A stretch of 64,000 nt of DNA. Source: JBCCSZ01 sp039821145 (GTDB lineage Bacteria > Bacteroidota > Bacteroidia > Chitinophagales > Saprospiraceae). Of this stretch, positions 20,101 to 28,136 are shown piece after piece (within the stretch, counting starts at the first letter, position 1; the number at the start of each line of letters is the position of its first letter). The notes below the pieces were generated by a model. The model was not told where the DNA came from. It searched no databases and saw nothing but the letters and a program-made list of their open reading frames with translations. Position numbers and translations under genes: made by a program. The stretch covers positions 158,432-222,431 of the forward strand of contig JBCBOS010000015.1 of assembly GCA_039821145.1 (NCBI GenBank), given 5' to 3'.

Positions 20101-20126
20101 AATATATTTTGATCAATTGATTTCAT
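14181..20126 (-). CDS. Unit 3 giant SpvB/FG-GAP/Rhs cage protein
   Basis: 1,981 residues. The frame is open further upstream to an ATG at 20318, but that extension overlaps the small gene and has no paralogue; the Met at 20126 begins a normal signal peptide (MKSIDQNIFFLSFLLLCQC, cleavage near VEA/QN). Architecture: SpvB-like block with APGTNGVSP; seven FG-GAP loops, the fifth GDFNGDQKTD; TcdB-middle-like block (GFLGFREF); YD repeats; Rhs core to DPNGE (1713-1717). The 269-residue tail has the common motifs LVGAALGAYKG, GNWINGD, FTFGKKY and WRWQDNIGSLLPEA and ends SKLGSS. Group a by MEYGNSSDSRFLNQ and YIQF. It sits between two group b units, so the groups are interleaved in the array. The gap to its small gene is 55 bases. 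Confidence 0.94.
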   Translation of the reverse strand: MKSIDQNIFFLSFLLLCQCWIVQMVEAQNIRYIPLNGTSHITNKTIDNRLPTGVIPAEASVDENGGASYVIPIYAAPGTNGVSPKIALAYNSMMGNGVLGQGWSISGLSSITRDGKSVHFDGKRTPVDLSSFDRFLLDGMRLSLRSGTYGANGSTYRKEVDDFAIVTAHGNMNGSPQYFKLEKKDGTIMEYGNSSDSRFLNQNGNEVLIWRLNRIWYRDGNYIQFVWTSTDRDNRISEIRYTGNTITGQSPYNLIRFHYKVRRDQNAIYEAGSNLESRYLLDRIEVTAENSTVKNYELYYSFDNYRSLLNTVNEKGSDGSALNTTIFKYGNQPTDFSSESLTAFTNSSTDVFSGDFNGDGYTDILTSPYSYSVDDSIQYNTSLRVYQRTATNSNYTLTTNINLPSESTVVNGMNVPKFHNFITSDFTGDGRDDIMTMKASISGSQNWRILEYMRLYESTGTSFSSSFVYPPAGFDRIPLNVRHFYPGDFNGDGITDYILFLSDAIGYKMFMTLGGTNVNNVEVSGLATLYLSGDWFNADDIRVIDFDGDGKMELLRVKDSKTKIYTFRENGNAISAHQLYDSGFPTKWHRLFFGDFNGDQKTDMLVRNSLNTNGGDWKTYLSTGKGFVSTPFTFTTTPDITGKENDDRLEIGDFNGDGKTDVLHSRTQNTSLRLDLYYSQGKTFRYESETYSDSLSTLPSLQCDLNGDGRTDLLAHTGASPFPVLMYFKKEGQELLLQNVVDGHLRRTNFTYRRMTQPSNFYLQSSFTSHPQNTVNMPLYLTYQLQQDNGIGGYFETRYRYEDAYVLRTGKGFLGFREFHSIDLTNDVRTEIHKNQDPTVYILAPHQVRRYVHSTGYLFNQINYSRSLIARPNKSYWLRIDGLTEHLYLQGQTKTSVYTYDNHGNIVREVANNGVETTITTSIFEQYGGPMPNRLTINTVDRQRTGQAAHIVTDRFYYNNKGQLTSMTKFYGTQRPLTTTYTYNNLGNNTTEAISAPGVSTRSTSKAYDAKGRFLLSSTNALGQSQTATYDNKWGKQLSVTGVNGLTTTFTYDAFGRRTTTTTPTSVVIVESYPFYANSGSTYYHRVSHPGRPDQWTYYDKLDRKVRHEKKAHANATIYQRWTFDSRGRLKTQRAPHKSGETTFTTTFYYDNYNRRTSMSNPFGTTTYAYSYASGISKVTKTDAAGQSSTVEMDVSERKTRATDNGGTLSYTHDSQGLVKQIKLGNVTMVSITNDLYGNKTQVVDKNAGTISYNYNAYGEMISQTNANGHTYHTQYNQLGQMTRRHGPGEDRRYLYYTTGAARNKARIIYNTLSIDREQFYYDSYGRMTQKLERIDGSYLSTQYTHNSFGDVTSKTFPSGLRLNYSYDANGILTSIKHLASNHTLFTNQAMNGRQQYTSYKLGNNKTTTVTYNQGVPTRYFASGVQDLYMNWNYANGNLNHRQDVIKGRIEYFTYDNLNRLTTAQVNGQPIKSVNYASNGNITSKTDVGNYSYLNGKINALARVGNTSNVIPTVTQDIVYNQFDQPSKVSEGNFELDYDYGVDRRRIKSVLKENGAVKTTRLYLGEFERQTKQGVTKDIHYVNAGQGTVAIVVKHNNAYQFYYTYTDHLGSILRVTNASGVTVAEQNFDPWGRKRNVSNWSYANVNAVPDWLYRGYTGHEDMAEFGLVNMNGRLYDPIVGRMLSVDNHIQSPTNTQSYNRYTYVFNNPLSYTDPNGELAWFFPVIIGAVVGAYAGASMASGGQWNFLKWDRENFWKGMIIGAFAGAAVGAMAAVVLPKVGVTITKIKVAGGSLSKSWTITTSALKGANVKMAATAMSGGDLDNIYRAGLVGAALGAYKGVYEVTKGFGLIDKMGWGAEVLNDVFYSAAQSIGGNWINGDRPFYNLVIGAGPIRFTFGKKYDNPVWRWQDNIGSLLPEAIALLGLIDGGELGVDFQKLTLTHQNGLIDRLFPEFSKLDKSAFFNGKDAISFIGQFASKLGSS

Positions 20127-20181
20127 GACAATTGCACATTTTTTCGTGATGGTAATAAAGGTTTGATGAAAGTGACATTGG

Positions 20182-20778
20182 CTAGTTGGACTTGACGAGC
20201 AGGGACACCCGCCGTTGGTTTTCATCCACCAACACGAGGACATAGGCTCCCTTGGCGAGCAGGGATACATCGATGTCCCTTCCATCTCCCAGTATTTGCT
20301 GGCGCAAGATTCGACCATCCAAACTGATGATGCTCAAAGTAGATTCTGGATTGAGTCCGTCGGCCCGAATGGAAAAGCTGGTCATGGCCGGATTGGGAAA
20401 AACCACCATGTCTGAAAGGTTGGCAAAGTTTCGATCTGTCAAAGCCAATGGCTCTGCTTTTTCTGTCTTTTGCAAATCCAAATCGTTGGTGTGGCTCAGC
20501 AAGGATTCCAGTTGTTCAATCTCTGTTTCGAGTTCCTGAGAGTAGCCCGCATCAAGCAGCATGGCCTGCAAATCGAGTGACTTACCCAATTGTTCCGTTT
20601 GTGTAGTTTCGCGAAATTGCAACTCCATACTTCCCAGGCAAACAAACCTTTTGATGCGATTGCCTGCATTGTCATAACTGAAGTTGATGCCACAGTTGTT
20701 GCCTCCCGGAGTGATCTGCGCCACCAGTCCGGTCCAGCCGATCAATAAGAAGAAAAAAAGCATAAAATAATTTTTCAT
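20182..20778 (-). CDS. Unit 3 small partner: YD-motif protein with T9SS sorting domain
   Basis: 198 residues from the Met at 20778 (MKNYFMLFFFLLIGWTG). An open upstream extension to 20886 is leader sequence and is rejected. After the signal peptide comes CGINFSYDNAGNRIKRFVC, then the group a middle (ELQFRETTQTEQ, LETEIEQLESLL), then the sorting domain with VVFPNPAMTSFSI and VSLLAKGAYVLVL. In the sorting domain LAKG replaces the usual LPxG and the wording around GRILRQQILGDGRDIDV is its own, so this copy has not been homogenised with its group b neighbours. Export by T9SS is family knowledge; pairing with the unit 3 giant protein is inferred from adjacency. Confidence 0.9.
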   Translation of the reverse strand: MKNYFMLFFFLLIGWTGLVAQITPGGNNCGINFSYDNAGNRIKRFVCLGSMELQFRETTQTEQLGKSLDLQAMLLDAGYSQELETEIEQLESLLSHTNDLDLQKTEKAEPLALTDRNFANLSDMVVFPNPAMTSFSIRADGLNPESTLSIISLDGRILRQQILGDGRDIDVSLLAKGAYVLVLVDENQRRVSLLVKSN

Positions 20779-21381
20779 GAATGCATATTTTAAGGTGAAA
20801 AAAATGACATAAAAATCTCGTCTTTTTTGGTGCAATGGTCGACCAAAAAAGTCTGAATAAACATCCCACCCCAGACCATGCACCAATGCATGGCAGGCAT
20901 CCGAAACAGTTTGCCTGGGACATGGGAATGCTTCCCCTACCCGATGCCCAAGAGCATGGGTACAGCAAATCGATCATTCATCTGATGAGCAGAAACCGCA
21001 ATGTTGGAAAATCCAGTTTGAGATGTAAAGCAGCACTGTTGTCGTATGATAAAAATACTCGACAACAGATTTTTTGTGATGAGCAGTAAGCCTGAAAATT
21101 CGATGGAACCGGCTCATTTCCAATCCCTTAAAATAAGCGAATGGGAATAGACAGGAATAATTTTATCAGGCACTTATGCCAATGTAACAGAACTAGCAGA
21201 AGGAGGGTTTACATACTTTTCTATCTACGCGCTCTACGCATTTTGGAGGAAAACTTTAGAGCAAAAAAGAAAATCAATAAGTGTTGTAAGAAAAGCAGTA
21301 GGCCGTTGGTTGTAAGTGAGTACGTCGATGTAGTGGGTAAACCTGATGGAGGTGATTTGCTCACCTGGGCTTTTATGCCGC
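20779..21381 (-). promoter_or_regulatory. Unit 3 leader with strong hairpin
   Basis: About 600 bases. The first 40 bases before the start codon read, on the minus strand, T-tract, CACCTTAAAATA, start: a motif shared with units 4 and 8. A 10-bp stem (ACC plus A-run against T-run plus GGT) lies at 20822-20851 with a 10-base loop, about 45 bases before the start codon. Short plus-strand frames in this stretch have no recognisable product. Confidence 0.45.
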
Positions 21382-21413
21382 TCAATATACAACAATCGTC
21401 CTAAAAATGTAAA
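21382..21413 (-). promoter_or_regulatory. Putative promoter of unit 3
   Basis: Minus strand: TTTAC at 21413-21409, exactly 19 bases, TATATTGA at 21389-21382. The last two bases of the -7 box deviate from TAnnTTTG, as in unit 6. It sits 22 bases beyond the unit 4 terminator and about 600 bases before the small gene. Confidence 0.58.
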
Positions 21414-21435
21414 GTCAAAAAAGATATTTTTCCAC

Positions 21436-21469
21436 AAAAAAAATTCACCAGCCCCGAAAGACTGGTGAA
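21436..21469 (-). terminator. Intrinsic terminator of unit 4
   Basis: Minus-strand hairpin at 21469-21444: 11-bp stem (TTCACCAGTCT paired with GGGCTGGTGAA), TTCG tetraloop, then eight T. It lies 84 bases after the unit 4 stop codon. Confidence 0.87.
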
Positions 21470-21553
21470 CCTCAAAACGGTCAGAAGTTTTCATCGCGAT
21501 GACTTTTTTCAAAAGCCATCACTTGCTTGTATTCATCGTTGCGGTCAATCGGT

Positions 21554-24500
21554 CTAGGATGATCCAAGCTTGCTGAAGTACTGGCCGAGAAACGACATCC
21601 AATCATCTGTTCCCCAACCCACACTTGCATCAAACTTATTGTTCTTAGTGAAGTTTAGCACGCCACTGAACCATCCTTTCTTATCTGTGACCAATTTGAG
21701 CTTGTCAAAATCAACTGTGAGACCAGCACCTGTTACGTGATTCAGCAAGGACAGTGCTTCTGGCAAAAGACTTCCGACATTGTCTTGCCAACGGAAAATC
21801 GGATTCTTGTACTTCTTGCCAAAGGTAAACTGCAAGGGACCTACCGCCACTACGACATTGTAGAACGCTCTGTCTTTGTTGATCCAGTTGCCTCCGATGG
21901 ACTCGACTACCGAGTAGGTTGCCTTGTTGAGCAAGGATGCCTTCCAGCCCCATTTCTTCGCCAGTCCGAAACCTCCCGTTGCTTTGTAGGCTCCCTTGAA
22001 ACCTCCCAAGGCTGCCCCTACCAAGGCCGCTTTGTAGAGCTTGTCGAGATCGCCCCCCGTGAGCGCCGTCACAGCCATCTTGATGTTGGCCCCTTTGATT
22101 GCCGAGGTCGCGATGCTCCAGGCCTTGGTCAGACCACCACTTGCCAATTTCATTCCCGAGGCTCCTAAACTCGCCGCCGCCATGGTCCCGGCAGCTGCCC
22201 CGATGAAGGCTCCGACGATGGCACCTTTCCACGCATTCTTGGTCCATTTGGTAAAGTTCCAACTGTCCGAAGTGATGGAGGCTCCGGCATAGGCTCCTAC
22301 AGCAGCTCCGATGATCACAGGAATGAACCAGGCAATCTCGCCACTTGGATCAGTGTAGGACAGTGGGTTGTTGAAGGCATAGGTGTAGCGGTTGTAACTC
22401 TGCGTACTGGTTGGCGATTGAATGTTGTTGTCCACACTCAGCATCCGACCAACCACGGGGTCGTACAGCCGACCGTTCATATTGACCAATTGGAACTCTG
22501 GCATTTCCTCATGTCCCGTGTAGCCTCTGTACAACCAGTCTGGCACAGCGTTCACACTGCTGTACGTCCAAGTGGAGGCATTCCGCCTGCGACCCCATGG
22601 ATCGAAGTTTTGTTCTGCCACTACCCCACCGCTCTGGTTGGTCACGCGCAGGATGGATCCCAAGTGATCTGTATAGGTAGAATAGAATTGATAAGAACTT
22701 CCACTTTTCACAACCATTCCGATGATTCCCTGTCCTGCATTGATGTAGTGAATGTCTTTGGCAGTACCATTTTTGATTTGTCGCTCAAAGTCACCTACGT
22801 AAAACCGGGTCGTCTTCACAGAGCCATTTTCCTTGAGGACACTTTTGACCCGCTGGCGATCATGGCCATAGAGATAGTCCAATTGGAAGTTGCCTTCGGA
22901 CACCCTGGATGGTTGGTCAAACGAGGTGTACACAATGTCCTGCGTGACTGTTGGAATGGTGCTGCTCGAATTGCTCACTCGGGTCACTGCGTTGTTCTTG
23001 CTGCTGGCATAATGGTAGCTTCCCACCGCTGTCTTGGAAGTGATGTTGCCGTTGGAGGCATAGTTGACAGATTGGGTTGGTTGGCTGTTGACCCGCGCTG
23101 TCTTCAAGCGGTTGAGGTTGTCGTAGGTGAAAGATTCAAAACGCGATTTGACCACATCCCAGCGGTAGCTCAAATTGCCATTGGCGTAGTTCCAACTCAT
23201 CCGCAAATCTTGCTGGCCAGGGGCGTAGTAACGGGTCGGGATGCCTTGGTTGTAGGTAATGGTCGTTGTGGCATTGTTGCCCAACTTGTAGGAAGTGTAC
23301 TGCCCGCGCCCGTTCATTGCTTGGTTGGTAAATAAGGTGTGATTGCTTGCCGCGTGTCTGATCGTACTCAGTATTCCATTGGAGTCATAGGCATAGTCCA
23401 ACTTCAAACCAGAAGGATAGGTCTTTGAGGTCACATCATTGTAAGCATTGTAGGTAAAATAGGTTGGAAAATACGTCCCTCCAATGCGCTCTATGATCTC
23501 GTCGACACGGCCATAGGAATCGTAGTAGTGAAATCTCGTATCACCACGCACCCTGTTGTAGATGTAGTACATCTTGCTTTTGGCCACGCCACTGGTGTAG
23601 TAGACAAAGCGGAAATCTTCTCCCGGCCCAGTGCGCTCTGTGAGTTGCCCCAGCCTGTTGTACTCCATGTCGTAGGTATGGCCGTTCGCATTGGTCTCAG
23701 AGATCTTTTCCTTGAAGGCATTGTAGCTGTAAGACAAAGTACCAGCATTTTTGTCGACCACTTGGGTTTTGTTGCCGTACACATCGTGTGTGATGGTCAC
23801 CATCGTGGTGCTGCCCAATTTGACCTGCTTGAGCAAGCCTTGGCTGTCGTAGGTGTAGGTCAGGGTACCTCCATTGTCGGTCGCTTTGGTCTTCAGATCA
23901 CTGGCATCCGTTTCCACTGTCGATACCTGCCCGGCCGGATTGGTCTTGGTGATCTTGGATTTTCCACCCGAGTAAGAATAGCTGTAGCTCGTGGTGCCAA
24001 AGGGGTTGACTTCACTGGTCCGGCGGTTGTAGCCATCGTAGTTGTAGGTGGTCGTGAAAGTTGTTTCTCCAGACTTGTAAGGGGCGCGCATTGTCTTGAG
24101 TCGGCCACGAGAGTCATAGGTCCAGATTTCGGATATCGATGCGTTGGCGTGGCTTTTGCGAATGTGGCGAACTTTGCGACCCAGTTTGTCAAAGTAGACC
24201 CACTGGTCTGGTTTTCCGGTCTGGGTGATGGTATGTCGATACACACTTTTATAAGATGAACTGACAAAGAATGGATAACTCTCATTGATGACCACCCCTG
24301 TTGGCAAGGTCGTTCCGGTGCGGCGGCCAAAGGCATCGTATCGGAAAGTCGTTGTCAGTCCGTCGATTCCGGTGACCGACAATTTTTCGCCCCATTTGGG
24401 ATCATAGGTAGCGGACTCAGAGTAGCCCATCGGATTGGTCATGCTGGTGACAAAGCGTCCCTTGCTGTCATACGACTTGTTGGTGACACGAGAAGATACG

Positions 24501-27490
24501 CCATACGCTGACTTGGTCTCACGGGTCATGTTTCCTAGATCATTGTATACAAACCTGGTGATCACCTGCTTTTGTGTTGCGTAATGGTCTCGCCTGGATG
24601 TCAATTGGCCCTTGCTGTTGTAAAAGTAGCGATCCGAAAAGGTATGTGATGGCTGACCAACGCGCTGGCGAGTCACAATCATCGAAGTCGAACGATTGGG
24701 CATGGGACCTGCATACTGGCCAAATGTTCTTCTCGTCGTAATGGTTTCTACGCCATTGTTTTCCACCTCTTGGGTGACATTGCCATAGCTGTCGTAGGTG
24801 TAATTCATGGTCTTGGTCCGACCTTGTAGGTACAGATTTTCTGTCGTCCCATTGATTCGCATCCAATAGCTTTTGTTGGGCCGCGAAAGAAAGGTGCGGT
24901 TGAATTGGATCCGATTGTACAAGTAGTTGGTAGAATGTACATACTTGTTGAGTTGATAGGGAGACAGGTAATAGATGCCAGATGTCTGATTCCGAACAAG
25001 CTCAGTCCGCACATTATTGTCCAGGTCAATGCTGTGAAATTCCTTGAAGCCAAGGAAACCTCTTCCGGATCGGTGGACGTAGGCATTTTCGTATTTGTAC
25101 TGGGTGGTGAAATAGCCACCGATGCCATCTTGCACCGCCATTTGACGGCCCAAGTAAATGGGGACTGTCACCGTGTTCTGTGGATAAGAAGTATTGGATG
25201 AACGGCTGTAGAAGTTGCTGGTCTGTGTCATTCGCCGATAAGAAAAATTGATGCGCTTGCCGTGTCCATCTGTCACGTTTTGCAACAGCATGTCTTGTCC
25301 ATCCTTTTGGAAGTACAATACAGTGGAAGGAGACGTAAAACTGGCTCGATTGATGATGTCGGTTCGCCCATCCCCGTTCAAGTCGTATTGTACGATGGGG
25401 GCGTGACTAAAGAGATCATTGAAAGTTTCTGTTTCGTGGTGGAAGCTGTTGCCAGTACTAAAATAGATTCCCATTGTGGAAGAAGACCACTCGGTCCAAC
25501 CGTGCATGATGTCGGTCTTGCCATCGCCATTGAAGTCTCCAATTTCCAATTTGTCATCCCTGCTTTCCACCCCGATGATGTCTGGCCTTCTGTTGAAGTT
25601 GAAAGTAGTCCGGCGAAAGTCTTTTCCGGTGGAGATGCATTTGTACCAGGTTGCGTAGTTGTTGTTCGGGCTGCTGCGAACCAACATGTCTGTCTTCTGG
25701 TCGCCGTTGAAGTCGCCAAAGTACATGCGGTAATTGCCATTGTACAAGCTACTGTTGTACAACTGCTGGGCACTGATGCTGCTTCCATTTTGGTTGAAGG
25801 TCACAATTTCGCAACCACTACTGGTCAATTTCATCAATTCCATCTTGCCATCGCCATCGAAATCCAATACGCGGATGTCTTTGGCTATGACCCAAGCGGT
25901 GGCAGCGTAAATGCCCGATCCCATGCCAGAGATCTCCGCATTTTTGACGCTGGTCCCTCCCAGGGTGATGAAGGCCTTGTAGCCCGTCGCATCGCTCAAG
26001 AACAGGATGAAGTCTGTGATTCCGTCTCCATTGAAATCACCGGGATAGAAATACTTCAAAGTGGGGTGAATGATGTTGTACCCGGAAGGAGCAAAGTAGT
26101 AGTTGCTCGAAAATGAGGTCCCCGTACTTCTGTACAGTCGCAAGTAAGACAGCGTCCGCCAATTTTGCGTTCCCGAAATGGTCACCTTCAGTGTCATGAT
26201 GTCATCCCGACCATCTCCATTGAAATCCGAGGAGATGAAGTTGTGGAAATTGGGGATGTTCATTCCATTGACGACGGTCGATTGATTCGACAAGCTCTGG
26301 TTGAATGTCAAGGAGTAATTTGAATTGGTCGACGTCCGCTTGTACACTTTGATGGCCGTGTTGAATCTGGCGCCATTTTGATAGGTATAGGGAGAGGTAA
26401 GGATGTCGGTGTAGCCATCACCGTCGAAGTCGCCAGAGAACAAATCAACGGCTTCCCCCTGAAAAGCAGTCAGCGTTTGTGTCGAAAAATCAACAGGATG
26501 GTCACCATACTTGAAGATGGTGGTATTCAGTGCAGTGCCATCACTTCCTTTCTCTTCCACAGAGTTGAGGGTAGAGCGGTAGTTGTCATAGCTGTAGCGA
26601 AAGTAGTAGTTTTTGAAGGTGCTGTTTTCCGCTTTGATTTCAATCCGGTCCAACAGCTTGGAATTGGCAATGCTGGAACCATCTTGGTAGGTCAACACCG
26701 GATCTCTCCTTGTTTTGTAGTGAAACTGAATGGTGTTGTAAGGAGCCTGTCCCGTGATGTCATTGCCTGTGTACTTGATGGTACTGATCCGATGGTGGCG
26801 ATTGGTATCGACGTATCTAAATTCGATGTAGTTGCCATCGGGGTAGCGGATTTTACTCAGCTTCCACCACACCCAAGCATCTTCGTCGTAGTTCTCCAAT
26901 CGGGACGTAAAGCCTCCGTATTCGTAGATGACTCCATCTTTGGTTTCTACCTCAAAACGAGTGGGGCCACCAGTGGCGTTTGCATAAGAAGTGATGACAG
27001 AAAAATCATCTGCATCTTTTCGATAGGTTGCGCCATTGGCACCATAAGTTCCAGAGCGCAAAACCAGACGAGAGCCGTCGAGGTAAAAACGATCTGAGCT
27101 GCTGGTCGTGACAGGCGTTTTCTTGCCATCGTAGTGAAACGATTGTCCACTCCGCGTAATGGTAGAAAGCCCTCCGATGGTCCAACCCTGTCCAAGGATG
27201 CCATTGCCCCCCAGGGAATTGTATGCGATTGCGATTTGCGGAACGACCCCATTTGTACCTGGTGGCACGGCAATGGGAATGCTGTAGGTAAAAGCACCAT
27301 TGCCATCGTTGCCAGCCTCAGCTTGGATGGCACCTGCAGGCAAGCTTGTGTTGATGGATTTATTGGCAATGTCGCTGTAGGAATTCAACGGAACATAACT
27401 GATGTTTTGCGCTTGCACGATCTGCCAGCAAAATACTTGACACAGCGACAAGAGCAGAAAGAATATGCGATTTTTTGTAAGTACTTTCAT
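21554..27490 (-). CDS. Unit 4 giant SpvB/FG-GAP/Rhs cage protein
   Basis: 1,978 residues; the clearest copy for domain positions. Signal peptide 1-28 (VQAQ/N); SpvB-like segment about 65-340 with VPPGTNG (75-81) and GWTIGGLSTITR; FG-GAP loops at 354, 422, 485, 543, 593, 652 and 703 (DFDGDGYTD, DFNGDGRDD and so on); TcdB-middle-like block about 735-830 (DGHGKRINFSYRRMTQ, GFLGFKEFHSIDLDN); YD repeats about 895-1600; Rhs core 1605-1713 (YTDHLGSILRVT, RLYDPVVGRMLSVDN, YAFNNPLSYT); DPSGE at 1714. The 265-residue tail has two Gly/Ala-rich hydrophobic stretches (PVIIGAAVGAYAGAS; KGAIVGAFIGAAAG), then GGDLDKLYKAALVGAALGG, GNWINKD, FTFGKKY, RWQDNVGSLLPEA and the terminal SKLGSS. Known for Rhs/Tc proteins: YD repeats form a hollow shell around the C-terminal part. 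Group b; nearest relative is unit 5. Confidence 0.95.
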   Translation of the reverse strand: MKVLTKNRIFFLLLSLCQVFCWQIVQAQNISYVPLNSYSDIANKSINTSLPAGAIQAEAGNDGNGAFTYSIPIAVPPGTNGVVPQIAIAYNSLGGNGILGQGWTIGGLSTITRSGQSFHYDGKKTPVTTSSSDRFYLDGSRLVLRSGTYGANGATYRKDADDFSVITSYANATGGPTRFEVETKDGVIYEYGGFTSRLENYDEDAWVWWKLSKIRYPDGNYIEFRYVDTNRHHRISTIKYTGNDITGQAPYNTIQFHYKTRRDPVLTYQDGSSIANSKLLDRIEIKAENSTFKNYYFRYSYDNYRSTLNSVEEKGSDGTALNTTIFKYGDHPVDFSTQTLTAFQGEAVDLFSGDFDGDGYTDILTSPYTYQNGARFNTAIKVYKRTSTNSNYSLTFNQSLSNQSTVVNGMNIPNFHNFISSDFNGDGRDDIMTLKVTISGTQNWRTLSYLRLYRSTGTSFSSNYYFAPSGYNIIHPTLKYFYPGDFNGDGITDFILFLSDATGYKAFITLGGTSVKNAEISGMGSGIYAATAWVIAKDIRVLDFDGDGKMELMKLTSSGCEIVTFNQNGSSISAQQLYNSSLYNGNYRMYFGDFNGDQKTDMLVRSSPNNNYATWYKCISTGKDFRRTTFNFNRRPDIIGVESRDDKLEIGDFNGDGKTDIMHGWTEWSSSTMGIYFSTGNSFHHETETFNDLFSHAPIVQYDLNGDGRTDIINRASFTSPSTVLYFQKDGQDMLLQNVTDGHGKRINFSYRRMTQTSNFYSRSSNTSYPQNTVTVPIYLGRQMAVQDGIGGYFTTQYKYENAYVHRSGRGFLGFKEFHSIDLDNNVRTELVRNQTSGIYYLSPYQLNKYVHSTNYLYNRIQFNRTFLSRPNKSYWMRINGTTENLYLQGRTKTMNYTYDSYGNVTQEVENNGVETITTRRTFGQYAGPMPNRSTSMIVTRQRVGQPSHTFSDRYFYNSKGQLTSRRDHYATQKQVITRFVYNDLGNMTRETKSAYGVSSRVTNKSYDSKGRFVTSMTNPMGYSESATYDPKWGEKLSVTGIDGLTTTFRYDAFGRRTGTTLPTGVVINESYPFFVSSSYKSVYRHTITQTGKPDQWVYFDKLGRKVRHIRKSHANASISEIWTYDSRGRLKTMRAPYKSGETTFTTTYNYDGYNRRTSEVNPFGTTSYSYSYSGGKSKITKTNPAGQVSTVETDASDLKTKATDNGGTLTYTYDSQGLLKQVKLGSTTMVTITHDVYGNKTQVVDKNAGTLSYSYNAFKEKISETNANGHTYDMEYNRLGQLTERTGPGEDFRFVYYTSGVAKSKMYYIYNRVRGDTRFHYYDSYGRVDEIIERIGGTYFPTYFTYNAYNDVTSKTYPSGLKLDYAYDSNGILSTIRHAASNHTLFTNQAMNGRGQYTSYKLGNNATTTITYNQGIPTRYYAPGQQDLRMSWNYANGNLSYRWDVVKSRFESFTYDNLNRLKTARVNSQPTQSVNYASNGNITSKTAVGSYHYASSKNNAVTRVSNSSSTIPTVTQDIVYTSFDQPSRVSEGNFQLDYLYGHDRQRVKSVLKENGSVKTTRFYVGDFERQIKNGTAKDIHYINAGQGIIGMVVKSGSSYQFYSTYTDHLGSILRVTNQSGGVVAEQNFDPWGRRRNASTWTYSSVNAVPDWLYRGYTGHEEMPEFQLVNMNGRLYDPVVGRMLSVDNNIQSPTSTQSYNRYTYAFNNPLSYTDPSGEIAWFIPVIIGAAVGAYAGASITSDSWNFTKWTKNAWKGAIVGAFIGAAAGTMAAASLGASGMKLASGGLTKAWSIATSAIKGANIKMAVTALTGGDLDKLYKAALVGAALGGFKGAYKATGGFGLAKKWGWKASLLNKATYSVVESIGGNWINKDRAFYNVVVAVGPLQFTFGKKYKNPIFRWQDNVGSLLPEALSLLNHVTGAGLTVDFDKLKLVTDKKGWFSGVLNFTKNNKFDASVGWGTDDWMSFLGQYFSKLGSS

Positions 27491-27539
27491 AATATTTTAC
27501 TCTTTTTTCACAATAGTTAGAAACAATTTTCCGAAACAA

Positions 27540-28136
27540 TCAAGGTTGCTCCGACTTGATGAGCATGGATACCCTGCGCTCATCGCCATCTACCAAAGTC
27601 AGTACATAGGCGCCAACAGGTAAGGAAGACACATCGATGTCTCTGCCATCTCCCAAGACACGCTGAGACAAAATTTGGCCATCCATGCTGATGATGCTCA
27701 ATGTAGACTCCGGACTCAACCCCTCTCCTTGAATGGAAAAATTGGTGATGGTCGGATTGGGAAAAACCACCATAGACGACAAGTCAGAAAAGTCCTGGTC
27801 ATCCAATGTAAATTTCTGATTGTCAACAGATTTTAAGTCCAACTTGGAAGGTTGACTCAACAGAGCTTCCAGTTTTTCAATCTCTGATTCCAGTACATCG
27901 GAATAGCCTTCCAGGGATTCTTCCAAGTCGACGACATTGGTCAACTGATCTTCTGTGGTTTCTGTCGAAAACTGCAGTGGTAGATTGTTCAGGCACAGGT
28001 AGCGCTTGATGCGATTGCCTGCATTGTCATAGTTGAAGCTGATGCCACAATTGGTGGAGGTAGGAGGCTGAAGTTGCGCAAACAGACTGGACCAGCCGAT
28101 CAGCAAAAAGAAAAAAATCAAAAAATAATTTTTCAT
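27540..28136 (-). CDS. Unit 4 small partner: YD-motif protein with T9SS sorting domain
   Basis: 198 residues from the Met at 28136 (MKNYFLIFFFLLIGWSSLFA); the frame runs open to 28217 but the extension is leader sequence. Motif CGISFNYDNAGNRIKRYLC, then the group b middle QFSTETTEDQLTNVVDL and a leucine-rich charged helix (LESEIEKLEALLSQPSKLDL). Sorting domain: VVFPNPTITNFSI, GDGRDIDVSSLPVGAYVLTL, end MLIKSEQP. Its 49-base gap to the giant gene has no terminator, so the two should be co-transcribed. Confidence 0.91.
   Translation of the reverse strand: MKNYFLIFFFLLIGWSSLFAQLQPPTSTNCGISFNYDNAGNRIKRYLCLNNLPLQFSTETTEDQLTNVVDLEESLEGYSDVLESEIEKLEALLSQPSKLDLKSVDNQKFTLDDQDFSDLSSMVVFPNPTITNFSIQGEGLSPESTLSIISMDGQILSQRVLGDGRDIDVSSLPVGAYVLTLVDGDERRVSMLIKSEQP

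Noticed and set aside
20127..20318. N-terminal extension of the unit 3 giant gene to 20318
   Set aside because: It overlaps the end of the small gene and hides the signal peptide; the Met at 20126 matches all paralogues.
20779..20886. Upstream start for the unit 3 small gene, and the same for unit 4 (28217)
   Set aside because: The extensions are leader sequence; MKNYF followed by a hydrophobic stretch is the shared true start.
21141..21404. Short open frames in spacers (also 28230-28436, 28614-28805, 35789-36046, 42994-43209, 50720-50938) as immunity or regulatory genes
   Set aside because: They are not conserved between units, overlap promoter or terminator elements in several cases, and have no recognisable motif.
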